Origin: Ensifer adhaerens
GTDB taxonomy: Bacteria; Pseudomonadota; Alphaproteobacteria; Rhizobiales; Rhizobiaceae
Length of the DNA stretch: 64,000 nucleotides
Assembly: GCF_020035535.1 (NCBI RefSeq)
Contig: NZ_CP083350.1
Span: forward strand, 2,800,501 to 2,864,500
Direction of reading: 5' to 3'
Positions 58,747 to 64,000 of this stretch are shown here, piece by piece. The notes beneath the pieces were generated by a model, which was not told the DNA's origin, did no database searches, and saw only the letters and a program-made list of their open reading frames with translations. Numbering within the stretch: position 1 is the stretch's first letter; each line of letters begins with the position of its first letter. A program made the translations under genes and the position numbers.

Positions 58747-60511
58747 CTGTCTCTCCCGTTTCGAAGTTTTGTGCAGTTCCCATGGCGTTGGAGTTCGCCA
58801 CAGCTTCCCCTTTCGGTACCTGGCTTTCGCCGTACCGGGCTTCGTAAGCGTCGAGCGCGTCCTCCATGCCCTCGAAGATCATGTTGGGTCCGATTCTTTC
58901 GATGATGCCGGCTCGCTCAAGCAGGGCGCGGGCATCCGTGTGCAGTTCCGCCGTACCGAGCGCAATGTCGCGCGCCTTCAGTTCCTCGGCGAGATCCCCG
59001 AGCATCTCGGCTGCGGTGCTGTCGATCTGCGGGATCGCACTGGCATCGATGACCAGCCAATGCGCAGGGGGCGGCAGTTCGTCGGCGATCGCCGTCAAGC
59101 GCGCCCGCACATAGTCCGCGTTGTAGAAAAGCAGACTGTCCTGGATCATGCAGGCGCCAAAGCCCGGCACCGGGCGTGCGTCCGGTGCTCGATGCAGCTT
59201 GTAGAAACCGTCCCGGCCGGGGATTCTGCCAAGCATCGCGTCGTGCGGATACATGGTCTGCAGCAGCAGATAGATCAGTGTCGCGGCAATCGCGATGACC
59301 ACGCCGGTCAAGACGCCGAGGCCGATCGGCCCCCAGAGCGCGATCAGGGCAAAAACGAACTCGATCCGGTTGACGCGCCATATCCGCCTGAGGCCCTCGA
59401 TGTCGATCAGGCTGAGTGCGGTCGCCGCAAGGATAGCGCCGAGCGCTGCGATCGGCAGGACGCGCAGAATGTTGCCGAGAAACAGGAGCACGGCCATCAG
59501 GGTCGCAGCGGCAACCAGGCTTGCGATTTGCGATCTACCACCGACAGCAAAGTTCACGGCGGTACGGGAATCCGAAGCGGTCACCGGAAACGCCCCGAAC
59601 AGCCCGGCGGCGAAATTTGCTGCACCGAAGCCTGTCAGTTCGCGATTTGGATCGACACGATAGCCACCGAGCGTCGCGAAACTGCGCGCCGTGATGACAC
59701 CGGAGCCGAAACTGACGAGGAAGATGGCGGCTCCGCCCGTCAGTAGGGCGTCAATCGGCAGGTTCCCGAGGCGCGGCAGGGTAAACGACGGTAACCCCTG
59801 CGGTATGTCGCCGACAACCGCCATGCCGCGCCCTTCGAAGTCGAAGAGAAAGGAAAGCAGCACGGCGACGAAGACGACGATGACCGGTCCTGGTATGGGC
59901 GATCGATAGATGCGGGCCACTTGCAGGAGCGCGAAGCAGGCCAAGGCAAATGCCAGGGTGGGCCAATGGATCGAACCGGCTTGGCGCAGAAGTTCGACCA
60001 CCGGCGATATCAGACCCTCGGACTCGATGCTGACGCCGGTAAACCGCTTGATCTGCCCAACCAGGATGGACAGGGAGATGCCGGCGAAGAAACCGGTCAG
60101 GATCGGACGTGACAGAAAGGTTGCCAACACACCGAGCCGCACGAGGCGGGCAATCAGGCAAAGGATACCGACGATCAGCGCCAGCAGCGCAGCGGCTGTC
60201 ACGCGGTCGACCGTGGTGCCGGGCGTAGCGAAAACCGTTGTCAGAACCGCGGCCAGCACGGTCATCGTCGCAGCATCCGGTCCAACGATCAGTTGGCGCG
60301 ACGGCCCGAAAAGTGCGTAGGCGATGAGCGGCGTTATGCTGGCATAGAGGCCGGTTTCGGCAGGCAGTCCAGCTATGGCCGGGTAGGCGATGGCGCTTGG
60401 CAGGCCAACGGCGGCAATGGCAAGTCCTGCGGAGATATCGTTGCGCAGCCAGCCGGCACGGTAACCATCCAGGTTCGCGAGCAACGGCAGGCGAGGCAGA
60501 TTAAACGGCAT
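58715..60511 (-). CDS. SulP-family anion (sulfate) permease with STAS domain
   Basis: A 598-residue transporter with 12-14 transmembrane segments, then a cytoplasmic STAS domain at about 440-545 (LVIDASAIPQIDSTAAEMLGDL). SulP marks are DISAGLAIAAVGLPSAIAYPAIAGLPAETGLYA in outline and the QLIVGPDAATM loop. Family members carry sulfate, bicarbonate or other anions. Its coupling to a PPK2 gene is unusual; sulfate is the favoured substrate given the sulfur genes at 38-49 kb, but bicarbonate is possible. Confidence 0.92.
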   Translation of the reverse strand: MPFNLPRLPLLANLDGYRAGWLRNDISAGLAIAAVGLPSAIAYPAIAGLPAETGLYASITPLIAYALFGPSRQLIVGPDAATMTVLAAVLTTVFATPGTTVDRVTAAALLALIVGILCLIARLVRLGVLATFLSRPILTGFFAGISLSILVGQIKRFTGVSIESEGLISPVVELLRQAGSIHWPTLAFALACFALLQVARIYRSPIPGPVIVVFVAVLLSFLFDFEGRGMAVVGDIPQGLPSFTLPRLGNLPIDALLTGGAAIFLVSFGSGVITARSFATLGGYRVDPNRELTGFGAANFAAGLFGAFPVTASDSRTAVNFAVGGRSQIASLVAAATLMAVLLFLGNILRVLPIAALGAILAATALSLIDIEGLRRIWRVNRIEFVFALIALWGPIGLGVLTGVVIAIAATLIYLLLQTMYPHDAMLGRIPGRDGFYKLHRAPDARPVPGFGACMIQDSLLFYNADYVRARLTAIADELPPPAHWLVIDASAIPQIDSTAAEMLGDLAEELKARDIALGTAELHTDARALLERAGIIERIGPNMIFEGMEDALDAYEARYGESQVPKGEAVANSNAMGTAQNFETGETDGKTRRQEKE

Positions 60512-60830
60512 GCTTATGCCCCCGGACTATGTCTCCTCCTGCCAGCAACGATACCGTGCCGAACGGGAGGGTCACACGAACGGACCATAACATCGAGAAT
60601 ATTAGAGATGCAAAACTTTTCGTTTTGCCTCATCACGCATAATGCGCAAAAGTTGCAGCGGCCAGGAGGCCAAAGCCTCTACAACGTGTGCTGCGTCTGA
60701 TCTCGCCGTGCAGCGGCACGCGGCGGCCTCTCCGTCCACCCGCCGCAGTGGATTTCTACAGCCCGAGGTTGCCTGATATCGTCGCGCTGACCACCCCGCA
60801 GGATAGCTGAGGGGCGGTGAGGGCGTGCAC
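60512..60830. other. 319-bp intergenic region
   Basis: It contains a small hairpin GCAAAAC-TTTTC-GTTTTGC (60610-60628) and no supported gene. Promoters of the SulP gene (minus) are expected here. The remainder shows no pattern that I can name. Confidence 0.5.
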
Positions 60831-61193
60831 CTATGCCTTGACGTATCCCAGACCCTCAACGATCTTTCCGTCCCGAACGCGCATTATGTTTACGCCGCGT
60901 ACCCGGTCAGCTCCGTCTTCGCTCCAGCGAAGTTGCCAGCGGATGATCCCACGGTCTTCGTTCGCCCATATGTCCTCTTCTTCGAAAACAAGGTCCGCGG
61001 AGGACGCAATCCCTTTCCAGAAATTGAGGCAGGCCTCACGCCCTTCGTAGCGTGCTCCATCGGGGGCCGGCGCCGTATTTTCGAGAACACAGCCCTCGCC
61101 AATCAGATCATCGAGGTCTTCAGGGCGATGCTGCTGAAAAGCGGTGTTGAAACGCTCCATGAGCTTGCGGGTCATTTCGCTGTCGGCGTTCAT
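60831..61193 (-). CDS. SnoaL/NTF2-like protein, copy A
   Basis: A 120-residue SnoaL-type alpha+beta barrel. MTRKLMERFNTAFQQHRPEDLDDL, LENTAPAPDGARYEGREACLNFW and IMRVRDGKIVEGLGYVKA in outline follow the family. It is a paralog of the next gene upstream (61285): both hold APDG-R-Y-G and N-MRVRDG-I-E-LGY patterns. SnoaL proteins bind small hydrophobic compounds; some are isomerases or cyclases. Ribosome site GAGGAAGAAAG. Confidence 0.85.
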   Translation of the reverse strand: MNADSEMTRKLMERFNTAFQQHRPEDLDDLIGEGCVLENTAPAPDGARYEGREACLNFWKGIASSADLVFEEEDIWANEDRGIIRWQLRWSEDGADRVRGVNIMRVRDGKIVEGLGYVKA

Positions 61194-61284
61194 CTTTCTT
61201 CCTCGCTGAGTGAGATAGAGCCTCGCCCTGGAAGGGGGGGCTCGACGTAGTCGGCTGCTGGGGCCAATGGCTCGGGCGGTTGGG

Positions 61285-61662
61285 TCAATCCGGCAGGGGA
61301 GCCGACTGGCCCGGCAATTTCGAGTATCCCAGCGCTTCGATGATCCGGCCGTCGCGGACGCGCATCAGGTTGACGCCCCGTAGCGACTGGTCGTCGCCGA
61401 AGTGGAACCGCCAGCGAATGGTGGCACGGTCGCCCAGTGCGTGCGTTTCTTCGACTTCGAAATGGGCAACCGTGTTGCTGGCGAGGGCCTCCCAGAACGC
61501 AAGGCAGGCGTCATAGCCTACGTATCGCGTGCCATCGGGGGCCGGCTGAATAGACTCCATCACGCAGTCAGGTGCGATCAGGTCTTTGAGTTTTGCGGGA
61601 TCGCGATCGAGGAATACCCGGTTGAACTGCTCGATGACTTCTGCCGTTTCGTTGGTCTGCAT
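61285..61662 (-). CDS. SnoaL/NTF2-like protein, copy B
   Basis: A 125-residue paralog of copy A with the same order of motifs (AEVIEQFNRVFLDRDPAKL; ESIQPAPDGTRYVG; RWRFHFGDDQSLRG; NLMRVRDGRIIEALGYSKL). It is the first gene after the large operator at 61677-61713, with copy A 91 bp behind, so both are probably under the divergent TetR protein. Function unknown. Confidence 0.86.
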   Translation of the reverse strand: MQTNETAEVIEQFNRVFLDRDPAKLKDLIAPDCVMESIQPAPDGTRYVGYDACLAFWEALASNTVAHFEVEETHALGDRATIRWRFHFGDDQSLRGVNLMRVRDGRIIEALGYSKLPGQSAPLPD

Positions 61663-61676
61663 AATTTCCTCAAAGA

Positions 61677-61713
61677 CAGACAGGTCTGTATATTCAACAT
61701 ACAGATCTGTCTG
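61677..61713. promoter_or_regulatory. TetR operator: 15-bp inverted repeat, each arm also palindromic
   Basis: Arms at 61677-61691 (CAGACAGGTCTGTAT) and 61699-61713 (ATACAGATCTGTCTG) match as inverse repeats at 14 of 15 positions with a seven-base spacer. Each arm holds an ACAGNTCTGT- or ACAGGTCTGT-type palindrome of the AcrR/TetR kind. It lies exactly between the divergent starts (61662 and 61728). Confidence 0.82.
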
Positions 61714-61727
61714 CTAGAGTCAACGAC

Positions 61728-62306
61728 ATGAACAAGAGCGCCCCGCAAACCGATTCTGGAGCAAGCCCCGCGCGCCGCCGCCTGCTCGATACCGCAACTC
61801 GTCTTTTCTACGCCGAGGGCATCCGTGGCGTGGGCATCGATCGCATCATCGCCGAAGCGGGCGCCGCAAAGGCGACGTTCTATAACCACTTCCCGTCGAA
61901 GGACGATCTGGTTCTCGCATACATCGAAGAGCAGGACCAATTGGGACGGAAGGCTGTGTCAGAGCTGCCCAAGCAACCTCCGCGCCAGACGATCACAGCG
62001 ATCTTCGGACGCATCAGCGCCGCCGTCGTCGGCGAGGATTATCGGGGCTGCCCATTCCTCAACGCGGCCGCGGAATACCCGGACGCGAAGAGCCCCGTTC
62101 GGCAAGCCATCAAGGCGCAGCGTGCTTGGTTTCACGCCGTATTCAGCAAACTGCTGGTGGCGGATGGCGACGCAGCCCCATCCGCCACTGCATCTTTGCT
62201 GGTCGCACTATACGACGGCGTTCTCGAAACCGCATATCTGGATGATTCGGCGAGGATTCCCGCCTTGGTGGAGGAGGCGCTTGGAAGGCTTCTGGCCCAA
62301 CGCTAA
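61728..62306 (+). CDS. TetR/AcrR-family repressor
   Basis: A 192-residue regulator with the N-terminal HTH (LDTATRLFYAEGIRGVGIDRIIAEAGAAKATFYNHFPSKDDLV in outline), followed by the TetR_C type core with CPFLNAAAEYPD. It is of the YbjK/LmrA-like group. The large operator upstream makes autorepression and control of the twin SnoaL genes likely. Confidence 0.92.
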   Translation: MNKSAPQTDSGASPARRRLLDTATRLFYAEGIRGVGIDRIIAEAGAAKATFYNHFPSKDDLVLAYIEEQDQLGRKAVSELPKQPPRQTITAIFGRISAAVVGEDYRGCPFLNAAAEYPDAKSPVRQAIKAQRAWFHAVFSKLLVADGDAAPSATASLLVALYDGVLETAYLDDSARIPALVEEALGRLLAQR

Positions 62307-62846
62307 AGTCGAGCTGCGCGCGCCGGTGTTGTCTCGTGTGCCAGCCACACGAGCCCGTAGAGCACTGCAATGATGCGCCAGTGACTGCGCGTTGCATCAT
62401 CCCGTTGCGACGGAGGTACAAGATGGGCGCACTACACCGAACGGCGCAGTTCATCGAGGTGCCGGTTCTGAGTGACCGCGCTACACCTTGGGCATGACGC
62501 CCTTGTTGACGAGCCATGTCTCGAAGGTGCCCGGGCATCCTTCGTTGAGCCATCGTCCCCGATAGGAGAAACCGGGGGTGGTGCGCCCTGCGCCGACGAA
62601 CCCGTCATCATAGCGGCCGACAGCTACAATTGCCTTGTGCATCTTTCCGGGATGCTTCTTCTTGGACTTTGAGAATTTCACTGGATGCCCCCTACGCACT
62701 ACAACCGTGAAGTCATAGCGTCTCACAGTGCACGCGCCCGTCAAGGATTAGACGGGTGCGTAAATCGGGTTATCGAGTGGTGAGAATGTGGCGCCTGTTC
62801 GATGGCTGCTGATGGAAGGCCGTCCCCCGACAGGCGTCGCTCGGCG
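62307..62846. other. 540-bp mostly non-coding region
   Basis: It contains the repeat ATGATGC/GCATCAT around 62370-62395, a possible small minus-strand gene (next entry) and otherwise no structure that I can name. No tRNA or RNA gene seen. Confidence 0.5.
62481..62681 (-). CDS. Possible small basic protein
   Basis: A 66-codon frame from GTG at 62681 with GGGGGC upstream, encoding a lysine-rich start (KFSKSKKKHPGKMHKAIVAVG) and ending WLVNKGVMPKV. It resembles no family I recognise. An ATG at 62642 gives a 53-residue version. It may be a real small protein or a chance frame. Confidence 0.3.
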   Translation of the reverse strand: MKFSKSKKKHPGKMHKAIVAVGRYDDGFVGAGRTTPGFSYRGRWLNEGCPGTFETWLVNKGVMPKV

Positions 62847-64000
62847 CTATGGTCGCCCTGTCTCGACGACGCCTGAGTCATACACGATCTTGCCGCCGAG
62901 CAGGGTCAGGACGGAGCGGACCGTATCGACCTCGTCCACCGGCATGGTCATGTAAGGTTTGTCAATCACGGCAAGATCGGCGAACTTGCCCGTGGACAGC
63001 GTGCCGCGGTCCTCTTCCGCAAAGCCGATCCAAGCGGCGTTGCGGGTATAGAGGCGAAGCGCATCCTCACGCGTCAACAACTGATCATCCGCCTTTTGCA
63101 CTGTGCCTCCGAGCGAACGCCCCGTCAGGTGATATTTTATCGCCTGCCAGACGCCGGCGACGCCGATGCGGGTAGAGTCGGTGCCACCGGCCACCATGAT
63201 CCCCTTGTCGATGGCGAGCCGCGTCGGTGGCGAAAGTGCAGCGACCGCGGCACCGTTCGCTTCCCTGATGGCAGGAGCCTCGAAATACGGCCCCATCTGG
63301 ACGGTGTAGGCGAGGCCCATCTTCTGCATTCGGTCGAGGGTTCGTTCCGATCCGGTGTTGAGGTGGGCGATCGACCACCTGAGGTCATTGAGCGGGTGCG
63401 TCTTGTGCACCTCCTCGAAGACGTCGAGGATCGCGCTCGCGGCATCATCGGTATAGGCATGGATCTCGACGGGGATGTGTCGTTCCGCAGCGAACAGCGC
63501 GACTTTCAGCAGTTCGTCGCGGGCTTCCTTGGGCGGCGCGAAACCCGGCCCCATCTGCACGCCGTCGTTCATCGCAAAGACCAGGGATTCCCCAATGCCG
63601 AGGAAGCTCAGCGTGCCGTCGTCGTGGACGGCGGGACGGAACGACATGATCTCGCGGAACCATTCAGCCTCTTTGCCGGGATGGGACGCCGGAATGCGGT
63701 AGCCGGCCCTCAGCGTCAGGCCGCCTTCGTCGCGGAGCGCGAAGAACGGTTCGTAGCCGGCCGCCGGCCCTGCGGAAGGGTCGATGAAGCCGGTAACCCC
63801 GGCTGCATTGAGATGCGAGAAGAACACCTTGAGGTTCGCCTTGCGCTCTTCCTTTCCAATCGCGCTGAGTTGTCCGAAGAGCACGTTGAACGAGCCGATG
63901 TTCCCGAAGAGCTTGCCCGTCGCGCGATTCTCGCCGTTGCGCTCAACTCTGACGCCGGGCGGTAGTTTCGGTGTGGGGCTGTCGAGCGCAAGCAGCTCGA
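62847..64000 (-). CDS. Amidohydrolase family (YtcJ-like), N-terminus beyond the window
   Basis: A partial reading frame open to the window edge (the apparent GTG at 63884 is internal: the 38 codons before it are open and protein-like, ELLALDSPTPKLPPGVRVERNG). The visible part has the amidohydrolase pattern of the YtcJ group: PVEIHAYTDDAA (metal His), SIAHLNTGSE (second His), MVAGGTDSTR (metal Asp) and the C-terminal beta domain with LSTGKFADLAVIDK. Those enzymes act on aryl or acyl amides, often with a signal peptide. Substrate unknown. Confidence 0.85.
   Translation of the reverse strand, partial: ELLALDSPTPKLPPGVRVERNGENRATGKLFGNIGSFNVLFGQLSAIGKEERKANLKVFFSHLNAAGVTGFIDPSAGPAAGYEPFFALRDEGGLTLRAGYRIPASHPGKEAEWFREIMSFRPAVHDDGTLSFLGIGESLVFAMNDGVQMGPGFAPPKEARDELLKVALFAAERHIPVEIHAYTDDAASAILDVFEEVHKTHPLNDLRWSIAHLNTGSERTLDRMQKMGLAYTVQMGPYFEAPAIREANGAAVAALSPPTRLAIDKGIMVAGGTDSTRIGVAGVWQAIKYHLTGRSLGGTVQKADDQLLTREDALRLYTRNAAWIGFAEEDRGTLSTGKFADLAVIDKPYMTMPVDEVDTVRSVLTLLGGKIVYDSGVVETGRP

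Noticed and set aside
60602..60859. Minus-strand open frame of 85 codons in the gap after the SulP promoter
   Set aside because: It has no ribosome site or protein-like composition, and overlaps the end of the SnoaL gene region.

Overview
The window is dense, GC-rich bacterial DNA with about 64 protein genes and no rRNA, tRNA, CRISPR array or insertion sequence that I could see. The gene families point to a Rhizobiales alphaproteobacterium, most likely an Ensifer/Sinorhizobium- or Rhizobium-type genome. Pointers are a PE-LIG-POL LigD with Ku, a FecBCD-type transporter beside a molbindin, pseudoazurin under an FNR/NnrR-type box, many ABC uptake systems and many small detoxification enzymes. 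The genus is inferred. The density of regulators and uptake operons suits an accessory replicon or a variable chromosomal region.

Layout. 0-7.2 kb: end of an amino-acid ABC permease, amidohydrolase, DedA-type membrane protein, divergent AraC regulator and SDR, chemoreceptor, TetR regulator. 7.3-13.2 kb: a DNA-repair operon: LigD, Ku, a BRCT/MerR-like/TPR protein, a small hydrolase and exonuclease III. 13.4-17.1 kb: a molbindin gene converging on a four-gene operon (binding protein, permease, ATPase, TrmO-like protein) whose promoter carries a ModE-type palindrome, so probably a molybdate/tungstate importer. 17.2-38.2 kb: stress and detoxification genes: DipZ-like thiol-disulfide protein, MsrA, formamidase family, SDRs, epoxide hydrolases, glyoxalase-fold protein, GlxA-type regulator, Ohr, a two-component system, tautomerase, LysR, nitronate monooxygenase and a chromate efflux pair.

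38.2-48.7 kb is sulfur acquisition: cysTWA without a binding-protein gene, then tauABC, a flavin reductase, an SsuD-type sulfonate monooxygenase and two related FAD/NAD(P)-binding proteins. 48.7-54.9 kb: a MOSC/amidotransferase/thioredoxin-fold/AhpD-like operon behind a MarR regulator, pseudoazurin and an MgtC-family protein. 55-64 kb: a cyclic-nucleotide-domain patatin phospholipase, a conserved hypothetical, overlapping SulP and PPK2 genes, twin SnoaL-like proteins divergent from a TetR regulator with a large operator, and a truncated amidohydrolase.

The most interesting signals are non-coding. (1) A repeated element, tandem AYACAYC-like heptamers at a 10-11 bp pitch and often ending in GATACA, lies upstream of dipZ-msrA, the formamidase unit, the SDR-epoxide hydrolase unit, a Tat-exported hydrolase, ohr and the response-regulator gene itself. 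It looks like an undescribed OmpR-type regulon for envelope/oxidative damage. (2) The ModE-type box gives a FecBCD-type transporter a substrate. (3) A perfect 13-bp inverted repeat includes the start codon of the MgtC-family gene. (4) A 13-base motif differing at one base is shared by two promoters of the taurine/sulfonate cluster.
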